DNA from: Thiocystis violascens DSM 198
GTDB taxonomy: Bacteria; Pseudomonadota; Gammaproteobacteria; Chromatiales; Chromatiaceae
Direction: 5' to 3'
DNA length: 64,000 nucleotides
NCBI RefSeq assembly: GCF_000227745.2
Contig: NC_018012.1
Location: 868,001 to 932,000 of the forward strand
Both the position numbers and the translations under genes were made by a program. Below are positions 8,146 through 18,304 of the stretch, piece after piece; position 1 is the stretch's first letter; each line of letters starts with the position of its first letter. The notes beneath the pieces were generated by a model. It was not told where the DNA came from and did no database searches. It was given only the letters and a program-made list of their open reading frames with translations.

Positions 8146-8619
8146 ATGAACGCCGGAGAGTATACACACCTGTTAGTCGCCGTGGATTTCGAGCCGGAAA
8201 GCGAGGTCGTCGTCGCGCGCGCCCAACGGTTGCGTCATCTGACGGGGGCCCGCCTCACCCTGTTGCATGTGATCGAGCATATCCCGCCGAGCATGGAGTA
8301 TCTGACTCTAGGCTATTCCGGCGAAATCGCCCTGCCGGAGAACCGCGAGCTTGAGGCGGAACTGCTAGCGGTGGCCGTGCGCCAGATGGATGAGCTGGGC
8401 GAACAACTCGATGTCGCGGCGCCCGACCGCTTGGTCAGGGTTGGCGCCACCGGGCATGTCATCGACGATGTCGCCGAGGAACTGGGCGCTGATCTGGTGA
8501 TCCTTGGCCGTCACGGTCGTCATGGCCTGCTCGGATTATTTGGATCCACGGCGCGGACGGTGCTGCGTCACTCGACCTGCGATGTGTTATGCGTCAAGAT
8601 CGATGAAGGCAGCACCTAG
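8146..8619 (+). CDS. Universal stress protein, UspA family
   Basis: 157 aa, a single Usp domain. The N-terminal strand THLLVAVDFEPES carries the nucleotide-proximal Asp. The C-terminal GADLVILGRHGRHGLLGLFG and STARTVLRHSTCDVLCV form the G-2x-G-9x-G(S/T) ATP-binding loop. Cytoplasmic; the role in stress survival is inferred from the family. ATG 8146 has AGGTG upstream; an in-frame ATG at 8134 would add four residues. Confidence 0.93.
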   Translation: MNAGEYTHLLVAVDFEPESEVVVARAQRLRHLTGARLTLLHVIEHIPPSMEYLTLGYSGEIALPENRELEAELLAVAVRQMDELGEQLDVAAPDRLVRVGATGHVIDDVAEELGADLVILGRHGRHGLLGLFGSTARTVLRHSTCDVLCVKIDEGST

Positions 8620-8781
8620 ACACCATCCTGCAGATCAGGGCAAAACCCTCGTCGACGGATGTTCGGCACCGCCATTTTCCGGGGCATCACCTGGTTCCCC
8701 ATTTGGTCGGGCGTCGTCTCGGCGAATACCCGGCGGCTTGAGGATTAATGGCAATGCCAACAAGGCTTGCCTTGGGGCGGA

Positions 8782-9195
8782 TCACTGCGGAAAGCGCGCG
8801 GCATATTTCTGGATCCACTCCAGAGCCGCTTCCTCACTGTTCAGGAGCCGCCCCTCCGACTTGAAAATTTCATGGCGGTAGTGTTCGATCTGACAAACCT
8901 GTTCGACCATCCGGAGTCCATACTCGTCATCGACCCCCTCGAATCGCACCCCGACCTCGAAATCGTCCCCGGATGGATGACACCAAACGACAATTCCATC
9001 GGCGTTAAACACCGGCTCGATGATCGGAATTTCGATGTGGATATGCGCGCCCGGCGGAATGGCGATTCGCGACGAGAAGCACAGCCCGCCCTTGCCGATG
9101 TTGCGAAGATAATGCTGATGATCGGCAATCACCTCCCCAAGACGATAGGCGATCGGCACATCGGATGGATGACGGAGATATTGACGCAGGGTCAT
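8782..9195 (-). CDS. PilZ-domain protein (c-di-GMP binding)
   Basis: 137 aa. RQYLRHPSDVPIAYR supplies the RxxxR half of the c-di-GMP site and NIGKGGLCFSS the (D/N)xSxxG half, where Ser is replaced by Gly. The beta-barrel continues with IEIPIIEPVFNADGIVVWC. A C-terminal helix (EEAALEWIQKYAARF) is outside the domain. The ATG at 9195 was chosen because upstream sequence in the frame is not conserved in character. Likely an effector of motility or surface attachment; the pilin at the left edge may be coincidental. Confidence 0.88.
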   Translation of the reverse strand: MTLRQYLRHPSDVPIAYRLGEVIADHQHYLRNIGKGGLCFSSRIAIPPGAHIHIEIPIIEPVFNADGIVVWCHPSGDDFEVGVRFEGVDDEYGLRMVEQVCQIEHYRHEIFKSEGRLLNSEEAALEWIQKYAARFPQ

Positions 9196-9397
9196 GAACC
9201 TGATCCGCCGGCGGCGCGGGTTGCACCCAAGTGAAGAATAGCCTAAACCGGGTCGGGACTCAGCGGACGAGTCCTGAATCGGCGAATTTGAATCCCGAAC
9301 GCGGGCGCGGGAATTCTTCCGAACGAGCACCTTCGACAAACCAGATGACTCGCTTGCCCCGCACCTTCGTCTCGCCCGACTCGCGGATTCGCCGCGC

Positions 9398-11092
9398 TTG
9401 CCCATGACCTCGCACTGGACCCACCAGCTCGCACGCGCTTTAGCGACTGGACGGCCGACGACAACGCTTGAATCGAACCTCGATGCGCTCCTGCTGTGGC
9501 TGAGCAACCCGGACAATCCCCGCGCAACCGAGGTGTGCCGCGCGATCCGCCGGGCCGGTCTAAGCCGACGGCAAGCCGCCGCGCGCGCCTATGAGCTACT
9601 CGACCAGCGGCTCTTTGCCGATTCCGACCGGCCCTCGCCGCGCACGCTGGGCCTTCCCCCGGACGCCGATCCGACCCTGGCCAAGCAGCGTTATCGGCGT
9701 TTGATCCAGGTCTATCATCCTGATCGACACCCGACAGAAGTCGCCTGGGCGACGCATCGCACCGAGCGGATCAATCTCGCTTTCGATGCCCATCGACGGG
9801 GCACCAATGGATGGCCGAGCCGCAGCGCCGCCGCCGATCCGACCGACGGCGCCCGTGCGCAACGAGAAAGCGTTGCACCGACCTGGATCGGGCCGGCGGT
9901 CTGGTCCTGGCTCATCCGGTCATTGGAGATTGCCAAGGGTTTTCGGAGGCGCTTATTGGCTGGCGTTGCCTTGACTGGCCTGCTGGTGATCGGCGTCGTG
10001 TTCTTTTCCCATGAGCCCCGGCCCGTCCCTGCCCCAAGAGCGATCCGCCCGAGCGTGGAAACGCTGCCTCAACCCACGCCTCGGAGCGAACCGTGGGCGG
10101 ACACGGCAGAGACCCCGGAAGCGAACTCCGCGGTTGCGGTCGCGAGCCAGGCCGACAAGGCGCCCGACACGCCGGCTGAGTCGGTCGAATCGGATCGCGA
10201 GCCCGCGCGGACTCCGGTCGAACCAAGGCTTGAGCCCGAAGAGTCTTCCCGAATGACGATGCGGAGCGAGTATGCGGACAGCCTTGAACCACTGCCCCAG
10301 TCACGCCCGGAACCGGAGGCGGGAATCCCGGAGACCGCGCCGACGCTGGCCGAACCGATGGTTGCGTCAGAGATGCCCTCGCCCATCGTCGCCCCGGCCG
10401 AGCTTGCGGCGCCACCTCCCGCCGAACGCGCGCATCCGATCCTCCGGGAGAGCGTGGCAACCCAACCGTCGGAACCGCCGAGCGCGTCGACTCTAGCCGG
10501 TGCGGGATCCGTCAAGCGGCCGCCGGATCAAGCGCGGGAACCGCCCCGCCCTGTCCCGCCGGAAAGGTTGCCGGAGCCCGCGCCCCCGCCGATGCCGACC
10601 AGCCCCCGAATGACGATTCCGTCCGTCTCGCCGCCAAGCGCGCCCGCGTTGCCGACGCAGCCCAACCCGCCCGCGCTCGCGAGCTTGGCCGCCCCGCTCG
10701 CTCCCGCCAACGCCCCAGTTGCCGATACCGCGGCGCTGGACTGCGGCGCCGTACCCGAGCTTCTGGAAAAATTTCAGCGCGCATACGAAGCCGGCGCGCT
10801 GAACGAACTCATGGCGCTCTACAGTCCGGAGTCGCGCGAAAACGAACTCGTCAACTGGTTAAGCATTCGTCACACCTATGCCGACTGGTTCAGAAAAACC
10901 ACGGCGCGCCGGATCGTTTTCGAGCAACTGCATGTGCAACCGACCGCCAACCCGTCGCGTTGCGCGGCAATCGCCATCTTCCAGGTCAGCTATCTGGACG
11001 CCCAAGGGCATCTGGCGACACAAGCGAACGTCATCGAGTTTCTGTTCGAGCGCCGGGGGGCGGATTTGTACATCCTGCGGGTTCGGTATTGA
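9398..11092 (+). CDS. Membrane-anchored J-domain protein with Pro/Glu-rich linker
   Basis: 564 aa. Residues about 80-130 form a J domain with the HPD tripeptide at 107-109 (YRRLIQVYHPDRHP), so it should stimulate a DnaK/Hsp70 ATPase. One transmembrane helix (RRLLAGVALTGLLVIGVVFF, about 184-205) follows, then some 240 residues rich in Pro, Glu, Ala and Ser, probably disordered and periplasmic. The last 110 residues (CGAVPELLEKFQRAYEAGAL, NELMALYSP) look like an NTF2/SnoaL-type fold. The J domain is cytosolic if the N-terminus is inside. The domain order is not that of DnaJ, CbpA or DjlA. Start 9398 or 9404. Confidence 0.8.
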   Translation: MPMTSHWTHQLARALATGRPTTTLESNLDALLLWLSNPDNPRATEVCRAIRRAGLSRRQAAARAYELLDQRLFADSDRPSPRTLGLPPDADPTLAKQRYRRLIQVYHPDRHPTEVAWATHRTERINLAFDAHRRGTNGWPSRSAAADPTDGARAQRESVAPTWIGPAVWSWLIRSLEIAKGFRRRLLAGVALTGLLVIGVVFFSHEPRPVPAPRAIRPSVETLPQPTPRSEPWADTAETPEANSAVAVASQADKAPDTPAESVESDREPARTPVEPRLEPEESSRMTMRSEYADSLEPLPQSRPEPEAGIPETAPTLAEPMVASEMPSPIVAPAELAAPPPAERAHPILRESVATQPSEPPSASTLAGAGSVKRPPDQAREPPRPVPPERLPEPAPPPMPTSPRMTIPSVSPPSAPALPTQPNPPALASLAAPLAPANAPVADTAALDCGAVPELLEKFQRAYEAGALNELMALYSPESRENELVNWLSIRHTYADWFRKTTARRIVFEQLHVQPTANPSRCAAIAIFQVSYLDAQGHLATQANVIEFLFERRGADLYILRVRY

Positions 11093-11264
11093 GGGGCAAG
11101 GGGCAAGGGGCCATTGATCTGCGGCACGTCATCGAAAGAGCGTGAATGCCTATCACGCCAAATGGCTATCGTTTGCCGAACGGGAAGGTATTCGGCCATG
11201 ATCGTTATTTTAGCCAAGCGCATTGAGCATGGACTTGGGGATCTGAGGCGCCGATCATCTCTCA

Positions 11265-11325
11265 CTTGCCCCTTGCCCCTTGCCCCTTGCCCCTTGCCCC
11301 TTGCCCCTTGCCCCCCTTGCCCCTT
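11265..11325. repeat. CTTGCCC heptad tandem array
   Basis: Seven or more head-to-tail CTTGCCC units (last ones imperfect) abut the stop codon of the minus-strand permease. Related heptads in the opposite sense occur at 11092-11112, with another array at 39299-39340. The rest of the 11093-11325 gap shows no gene. Confidence 0.9.
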
Positions 11326-12588
11326 TCATTCCCGCCGCAAGGCTTCGATGGGATCGAGCCGGGCGGCACGGCGCGCGGGGAAGTAGCCGAAGATCACCCC
11401 CACCGCGGCGGAAAAGAAAAAGGCGATCAGCACGATACCGCCATTGAAGACGAAGGGAACCTGCAACAATCCGGCAAGCCCGATGGAAGCGCCGATGGCA
11501 AGGACGATACCGAGGATCCCGCCGAGCGAGGACAGGGCCACCGCCTCCACCAGAAATTGCAGCAGAACCTCGCGCTCCAGCGCGCCGATGGCGAGCCGGA
11601 TGCCGATTTCGCGGGTACGCTCGGTCACCGAGACCAGCATGATGTTCATGATGCCGATCCCGCCGACCAGCAGACTGACCGCGGCGACCGCCGTCAGCAG
11701 GGCGGTGAGCATCTGGGTGGTTCCAGTCAGCATGGTGGCGATCTCCTTCATGTCGCGCACGCTGAAATTATCCTGCTCGGACGGCAGGATATGGCGGCGC
11801 TCGCGCATCAGCCGCTCCAGATCCGCCTTGGCACGTTCAGTGGATTCGCCATCGTGGACCGACACCTGGATCAGGGTCACATCCTGATTGCCGGCGATCC
11901 GTCGCTGGAAGGTCCGTAGCGGCATCACCGCCAGATCGTCCTGATCCGATCCCATGGCGCTCTGCCCCTTGCTCTTCAATAAACCGATGACCTCGCAGGA
12001 CAGGGTCTTGAGACGAATTTTCTCGCCGAGCGGATCCAGGGAACCGAACAATTCCTTGCGGACCGTCGCGCCGATCACGCACACCGCGCGCCCGCCGTTC
12101 AGCTCGCTCTCGGTGAAGAGACGCCCCGCCTCCAGGGTCCAGTTGCGCACCGTAAAGAAGGCGTTGTCGGTTCCGGTCACCGAGGTCGACCAGTTGCTGT
12201 TGCCGGCAATCGCCGTCAAGGACTGGCTCGCGGAGGGCGAGACCGCGCGGATACTCGGGACATCGCGCCCAACCGCCGCCGCGTCCGCCACGCTGAAGGG
12301 CGGCGCGCTCGGTCCTTGTCCAGGCCCCATGTGCTGACCCATGCGGATCATCAGCAGATTGCTGCCCAGGCTTTCGATCTGACTGGCCACCTGACGGGTG
12401 GCGCCATCGCCCAGGGTGACCATGACGATGACCGCGGCCACCCCGATCACGATGCCCAGGATGGTGAGCACCGAGCGCAGCACGTTACGGCGGATTTCGC
12501 GCAGGGCGAGGAGGAAGGCATTCCAGAACATAGTTGCAGGTGTCAGGGTTGGTTTCACAAGTGACGTGGTGGTGTCGTCGCTGCTCAA
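11326..12588 (-). CDS. MacB-type ABC transporter permease (FtsX fold)
   Basis: 420 aa. It has an N-terminal membrane helix (SVLTILGIVIGVAAVIVMV), a MacB_PCD periplasmic domain of about 220 residues (ATRQVASQIESLGSNLLMIR onwards) and three C-terminal helices with the FtsX signature GGIGIMNIMLVSVTERTREI and GYFPARRAARLDPIEALRRE. It has no ATPase domain of its own, unlike E. coli MacB, so it needs a LolD-type ATPase partner and usually a membrane-fusion protein; neither is in the window. Upstream (36 bp) is the 3' end of the defence-type ATPase, on the same strand, so the original partners were either elsewhere or lost. Substrate unknown. Confidence 0.9.
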   Translation of the reverse strand: MSSDDTTTSLVKPTLTPATMFWNAFLLALREIRRNVLRSVLTILGIVIGVAAVIVMVTLGDGATRQVASQIESLGSNLLMIRMGQHMGPGQGPSAPPFSVADAAAVGRDVPSIRAVSPSASQSLTAIAGNSNWSTSVTGTDNAFFTVRNWTLEAGRLFTESELNGGRAVCVIGATVRKELFGSLDPLGEKIRLKTLSCEVIGLLKSKGQSAMGSDQDDLAVMPLRTFQRRIAGNQDVTLIQVSVHDGESTERAKADLERLMRERRHILPSEQDNFSVRDMKEIATMLTGTTQMLTALLTAVAAVSLLVGGIGIMNIMLVSVTERTREIGIRLAIGALEREVLLQFLVEAVALSSLGGILGIVLAIGASIGLAGLLQVPFVFNGGIVLIAFFFSAAVGVIFGYFPARRAARLDPIEALRRE

Positions 12589-15500
12589 AGACGTTCCGTC
12601 ATCTCAAGAGTCCCGAGCGTTGGATCAAACGGCTTCGGCCTCCACATCCGTATCCGCGAAGCGGGCCGCCAGCCGCTGATACAGCTTACGCTGGCGTTCC
12701 AGGGTCAACTGCTCGATCCGCGCCACGATTTCATCCATGCTCATCTGATCGAGATGTGCCGTCAACGCCGCCATCACGGGATCGAGCATGGCCTTCTCGG
12801 ATGGCAGGAGTTCATCCGGCGGACCGCGAAGCGTCTTCAACAGCTCTTCCGTGGCATGCCTGTCGATCTGTTCCATGGAACCGAGCGCGCAGAAACGTTG
12901 CTGCCAGGCGATCACTCGCGCGCGGCGCTTCTGCTCGGCGTGTTCGGCCTGCCGCTGACGGACCGCGACCACAAGCTGTTCGATCCGGGCGCGGTCATCG
13001 TCCGCCAGATACGCGGGTGCGTTCTTCAACTCCCGCTCCAGCATGACACAAGCCTCCGCTCCCAATTCCGCGACTTGGTTGTCGCTCTTCAATCTTAGCC
13101 TGACCCATTCCGCCGACCTCCGCCGCGCGCCAGATAGACGCGACTCGACCAGCCCCTGATAGATCGCCCCCATCGTCCAGGCCGGTTCGATGTCGCTGTC
13201 GGCCAGAAAGGTCTCCAGTTCCGCCAACTGCTGGGCGGACTGCTGTCTCAGCAAGGTCTCCAGACGTTCCACGCCCACCTCGCCGGACTCCCAGTCGGCC
13301 ACATCCGAAAGCACGCGCTCCAACTGAACCACCATCTCGCCCACCCCGCCCTCGTCGGGGGTTCCCAGAAAGATGTGACGCAACCGGTTGGCCTTGAGCA
13401 AGGCATCCTTCAGCGCCTCATCCGAGTCCAGCGCGACATCATAAAGTTCGCCAAGCCGCGCGCGCTGGCGTTGCAGCGCGGCCCGCAACTGTTGCAGCCG
13501 CAGCTTGATCGCGTCCACGCGCGCCTGAATCTCCTGATCCTCCAGAACGCCCTGCGCAGCTTGAACCCCTTCGATCAGCCGCTCGCCTTTCTCGATGTCG
13601 TCATGGAGATCGCGCACCGGCGTGGACTCGGACGGCTCGGGCTGACGCGGATAATCGTCGCTTTCGGCCAGCGTCAGGGCGAAGCGCTGACGTTTCTCGA
13701 CCTGGAGAATCGCGCGCCGAGACTGCTGTTCCAGCGCCCGCGCCTCCGACTCAAAAGCCAGATCCTTGAGGCTCCCGATCGCCTTCTCGATCCGATGGCG
13801 GAAACTTCCGACATCGATGGCGTTGTGACAACTCTGGCGCGGAATCCACCCCGCGACCTGTTGCGACACCATTTCCCGCAACGGGATCAGCAGATCATCG
13901 CAGGCGTCGACGGCGGTTGGCGACCAGCGGACCCCATCGCCGACCTCCTGTTTCTGCCGTAACAACAGGGTCGACAACCGCAACAGTTCGCCAACATTGT
14001 TCTGCCGCTCGGCACGTTCGATGCCCTTTTCCCATTCATCGAGCTGGGCGCGGAACTGGCGCAATTTGAGCGCCGACGCCTCGGACTTGCCTTGAGATCG
14101 GGATGCCCCGGCGCGGTCAACTTGCCGCTGGACGCCAGCACGCGCCAACTGTCCACCAGGATCGACCGCACCCGATTCTGCAACCGCTTGGGTTGTGCTT
14201 GCACCCAGGGACCGTCGACCTGACACGCGATCAGACTGCGCGTGATTTGCGCCGCGTCGGCGGGACCGCCGCCCGCCGCGGTCGCGAAGCCATCGAAGGA
14301 AAGGGCGTGACCTTGGGATAGACCCGCGCAAAGATCGCCTCCCCGACGTTTTTCAAGCGTCCGTCCGGAATCTCCTCGCACCCGGCGATCCAGAACCGGC
14401 GCTCCCGAATCATCCCCGCCAGCGCCTCCTTCAGCGCCAGACGGCTGCGCTCGCGCTCTTCGGGCACGAAGCGGCGAAAGCGTTCCTGCTCCTCGGCGGC
14501 AAGCGGTTCGGTAAAGATGTGGATCCGCCCCAGATGTTCGGCGACCGCGCCCTCGCCGTCCACGAGGCCGATCACCCACACCGGAAGGGCCGCCTGACCG
14601 ACGCGCCGGGTCTCCTCGCGCAGACAGCGCTCGATCGTCGCGTCCACCGCCGCCAGATCGTCGTCCGCCTGGAGATAGAGGTAGATCGCCCGTCCCTTGG
14701 CCTCCTTCGGCAGAATCGCCTTCTCCCACTCCTGAACCGCCGTCTTGATGACACTCTCGACCGTCTGGACAGACGCCCAGCGCGCCTCGAAGAACCATTC
14801 GGTCGTCGCGATATCATGCAGATGGCCGAAATCCGTCGGGATGTCGACCAGATCGCCATCCTTGGCCGCATTGCGCACAAAAAGATCGCGCACCGCCTCG
14901 GGCGTCAGCGCGGATTGACGTTGCCGCAGCCACTGCTGAAACTGCCCGCGCGTCGAGGCATCGGCGATCAGCTCGTACTGGCCCAGGTCGGCATTCCATT
15001 CGATCGCGCCCAATTCCTGGCCCAGGGCGCGCGCGGCGCCCTGCACGGCGGCGGCATCCAGTGCCGTCGCCTCGCACAGCAGTTCGTCCATCGCCGTCTG
15101 CGTCTGTTTGCCGACGCGCATCTTTTCCAGGATGGCCACGCCGGCGAGCACCAATTGCTGATCGGCGGTCAGATGGCTTTGGAACTTTTCCAGCAGGATC
15201 TGGAGCGTCTCGGCAACCGCCGCGCCCGAACCGCGCTCCGCCGCGAGCATCTCGGGCAGCAGATGACGCAGCAACAGCTCGGCGGCGCTCACCTGGCGCA
15301 GCTCGCCCCCAGAGATCGCCGGTTCCGCGCCGATGCGCTCGATGGCCTCCTTGACGACCGTCAGCGCCGAGCGCGACTGCACCACATCGCTCTGGCGGGT
15401 CAAAAACCAGGTCGCCAGCGGATGCAGCGGCCAACAGCCCTGGGCGATGACACGGGCGAACTTCTCCGGTTCGTTCCAAACCGGAAAACGCTCGAAGCCC

Positions 15501-16206
15501 GGCAAGCCGCGCGACATCCGCTGCCAGGTGATGCGTTGCGCCCCATCCGCCCGCGACTGGCTCCAGACCTCGGCCAGGCGCGTCTCGTCCTTGCCGATCA
15601 AGTGCGCGAAGAGCGTTTCCAGATTGGTCGAGAGATACGCCTTCTCGGCGGTATCGAAGCGGGTGATGTAACGCTGCAACTGGCGCAGACCCGCGCTACT
15701 GAAGCGATTCAGATAGGTCTTCAGCGCGTACTGAATAAACCCGATGAAGCGGACCTTGCCGCTGTTGTCCTGCACGCCCTGAAAGATCTGTTGCAGAGCC
15801 AGATCGCCGGCCAGTTGCGGTTTGTCCGCCGCGTATTCCAGATAGCGCCCGAACTCGTCGAACAGGATGACGACGCTCGCAAAGGCCCCGTCCGGCCCGC
15901 AATAGACCTCGCACAGCGTATTGATCAGCTCCTGCGCCGACTCCTGCCCGGTGACCGGAATCGGCGAACCGTTCGCGTCGGTGTAGATGGCATCGACCGC
16001 GCTATACAGCGTCTCGTCCTGATTGCGCAGACCCGCGCCGATGGCCTCGGCGTCCAGCCCTGGCAGATGCCGCGCGAAGGTCTCGGCGCGGAACGCGAAA
16101 TTGCGCCGCACGAACTGCTCGGCGGTCTGGAAGCGCGGCGACAGCGCGCGAATCGCGCCCGCGTCCACGCCATAGCGCTCCAGTTGCGCAAAGACCGCCT
16201 GACTTA

Positions 16207-17400
16207 GAGGGTGTAGACAAAATCAAACCGTTGTGGTCAACCGCCGCAGCAGGATGCGCGCCTCCGCCAGCCAAACCCAGGTTTCGGAGACCGCTGGCAG
16301 ACGGTCATGATGCATGATCAATCGACGGGCACGCTCATTCCACGCATGGGTGCGCTCGACAACCCAGCGCTTCGGCAGCGGAACGAAGCCGTCGGCGTTG
16401 GCGATCACCACTCGGTCAGGCGCCCCGTCCACGTGCCAGGAGCCAACGCTTTTGTTGGCTGGATGGCGCACGACTTCCACGCGGATCGCGTGGGTCTGCT
16501 CGGTGGTTTGGGCAAATTGACCGGCGTAGGCGCTATCGACAAACAGCGTGTTGATCTGGGGGTACTTGGCGGCCGCGTCAGCGACGGCGCCCGAGGCGGC
16601 ATCGCGGTCCTGAAGATTGGCCGCGACCACGCTCACCGCCAACACGAACCCCAAGGTATCGACCACCAGGCTGCGCTTGCGCCCCTTGACCTGCTTGCCC
16701 GCATCAAAGCCGCTCGGTCCACCCTGCGGCGAGCCGCGGGTCGATTGCGCATCCAGCACCGCCGCCGTCGGCGCGATCTCACGCCCCTCGCGTTCGCGCC
16801 ATTGCCCCCGCAGTCGATCATGCATCTGCTCAAACTTCCCAGCCGCACTCCAACGGCGAAACGTCTTGTAGACATTCTGCCAAGGCGCGAAATCGTGCGG
16901 CAGCATCCGCCACGCGCACCCCGTGCGCACCACGTAGCAACACGCCTCCAGGATGCTCCGGCGCGACACGCGGGGCGGTTGACCCCGCCCGCCCGGCATC
17001 TCAAAGAGAGCGGCGACCAAGTCCCACTCCGCATCGGTCAGACAACTTGGGTAGCTTTGGTCGGGGTCGTGGCGACGATGCGCATCCGTATACCCATACC
17101 GACGCGGCGTTGCGCGCGCTTGCGCCTCGAGACCACTCTCGCCCCGGAGGCGCGTGACGCCCGCCTCCCGCAAGGACTTGCGAATCGTTGCTTCATGAGC
17201 CTCGATTCCCGTCCGTGCCGCGAGTTCCCGGGCAATCTCTGACAGCGTGGAGGTCGGGCGATCCGTGACAATTTGACGCAATACCGCTTGCTCCGCCTCG
17301 TGAATCTTGGGGGGACGACCAGCTTTCGACATCAGCGCACACCAGCTCAGTTGTAGACTGGTATACAAATAGCAGCTCAATTATTTTTGTCTACACCCTC
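16207..17400 (-). mobile_element. IS5-family element, copy 1 (inside ATPase 2)
   Basis: 1194 bp bounded by inverted repeats GAGGGTGTAGACAAAA and flanked by a TTA direct repeat (16204-16206 and 17401-17403). The 3-bp TNA duplication is typical of the IS1031-like branch of the IS5 family. Essentially identical to copy 3 and, apart from one base, copy 2. Confidence 0.95.
16223..17332 (-). CDS. IS5-family transposase with extra N-terminal HTH
   Basis: 369 aa from the ATG at 17332 (an earlier in-frame ATG at 17380 lies in the terminal region). Residues 1-85 are a winged/homeodomain-like HTH (EIARELAARTGIEAHEATIR) fused to the DUF4096-type N-domain (LTDAEWDLVAALFEMPGGRG, CAWRMLPHDFAPWQNVYKTF). DDE core: Asp in AVLDAQSTRG, Asp in TLFVDSAYAG and the Glu of WVVERTHAW with the downstream RR.I..HDR element. 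IS5 transposases are often split in two frames; this one is continuous. Intact and probably active. Confidence 0.93.
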   Translation of the reverse strand: MSKAGRPPKIHEAEQAVLRQIVTDRPTSTLSEIARELAARTGIEAHEATIRKSLREAGVTRLRGESGLEAQARATPRRYGYTDAHRRHDPDQSYPSCLTDAEWDLVAALFEMPGGRGQPPRVSRRSILEACCYVVRTGCAWRMLPHDFAPWQNVYKTFRRWSAAGKFEQMHDRLRGQWREREGREIAPTAAVLDAQSTRGSPQGGPSGFDAGKQVKGRKRSLVVDTLGFVLAVSVVAANLQDRDAASGAVADAAAKYPQINTLFVDSAYAGQFAQTTEQTHAIRVEVVRHPANKSVGSWHVDGAPDRVVIANADGFVPLPKRWVVERTHAWNERARRLIMHHDRLPAVSETWVWLAEARILLRRLTTTV

Positions 17401-17956
17401 TTAGCGCATCGCCCAGATGGAAGCCGGACATGCCATCGAGACAGAGCACCAGCACCGGTTTGCCAAGCCGCGCGAGCCGCTCCTCCACCGCCTGCCCGAT
17501 AGCTGCGTCCGCCTGGGCGATCTGTGCCACGATGTCCGTCGCCACCGGCCCTTGCGGAGCACCCAGCAACACCGCACCGGTCGTCGCGAGATGCGACTTG
17601 CCCGCGCCATAGCCGGCGACCACGAGCAGATAGGGATTGCGCTCCGCGCCAGCCAGCCCGGACAGGATCGAATCGAGCAGATCGGCGACAAAGCTCGCGC
17701 TATCCTTGAGTCGATAGTGGCGGTCAACGCCCTCCTGATCCGCCTCGCCCGCGCCGTGATAACGCGGTCCGTGAAAGACGAATGACCGCGCGACCTCCTC
17801 GGCCCGCGCCGCGCGTTCCCGCACCCAACGCAGTTGCACCGCGCCTTCGAAAAAATGCTCGGAATGAAACTGGACCAACTCTCCGATGTTCATCAGACGT
17901 CTTCCTGAGTAATCGATCATGGAAACAGGCGCGGCTCATTGAGCAGGCCGACCCGT

Positions 17957-18304
17957 TCAGGAGAGCGGTTCAGCGAGGATCACCGCCAAGGCCATCCGCA
18001 GATGACGCGCAACCTCGGAGCGAGCAACCGCGGATGATAAATTTCCGAGGGGCTCCGCGCTGCGTGCCTCGATCGTCGCGATCTTCGCCGTGCGCACCAC
18101 CGACGCGCTCGGCAATCCCGCTGACATCAAATTGTCCACATCCACGTCCCCTGGCCATCCACGATTCTCGGCACTCGTGATCATGAGCACCCACAGCAGA
18201 TGCTCTCCGGTAGACACGACGAGCGCGGGGCGCCGCTGCTGCACCGGCCGATTAGTGTATGGAAAAGGAACCTTGACGATGTCCCAGGGGTTAAAGATTG
18301 GCAT
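17957..18304 (-). CDS. mazF: MazF/PemK-type endoribonuclease toxin
   Basis: 115 aa. WDIVKVPFPYTNRPVQQRRP is the SH3-like barrel start of the PemK/MazF family, RRPALVVS the usual second strand and ENRGWPGDV the loop before the conserved helix. It cleaves mRNA when not held by the antitoxin. The ATG at 18304 overlaps the end of mazE by 14 bp, as in canonical modules. It sits between DUF4007-like protein 2 and ATPase 2, a position where the other arm of the locus has a direct ATGA overlap. Confidence 0.88.
   Translation of the reverse strand: MPIFNPWDIVKVPFPYTNRPVQQRRPALVVSTGEHLLWVLMITSAENRGWPGDVDVDNLMSAGLPSASVVRTAKIATIEARSAEPLGNLSSAVARSEVARHLRMALAVILAEPLS

Larger units (their letters stand above)
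12625..17893 (-). pseudogene. Large P-loop ATPase 2 of the defence-like locus, broken by IS5 and two frameshifts
   Basis: The ATG at 17893 has AGGAAG upstream. Walker A GYGAGKS is at residues 94-100. Removing the IS (16207-17400 plus one TTA) joins FHLGDAL to SQAVFAQLERYG exactly. Walker B is VVILFDEFGRYLEY. The frame then breaks near 14297 (PKVTPFP/FDGFATAAGG) and near 14085 (GHPDLK/KSEASALKLR), each explained by one lost base in a C or G run. With these restored the gene is 4074 bp, 1357 aa. The C-terminal 450 residues are a long coiled coil (LRQFRAQLDEWEKGIERAER). The Walker B region resembles DELGKFLEY of ATPase 1, so the two are related. It lies after a DUF4007-like gene and MazEF. I know no named family with certainty. 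Confidence 0.75.

Noticed and set aside
12625..17893. BREX BrxC/PglY assignment for the large ATPases
   Set aside because: The Walker B DEFGRYLEY/DELGKFLEY pattern and the absence of PglZ, PglX, BrxA/B argue against BREX.
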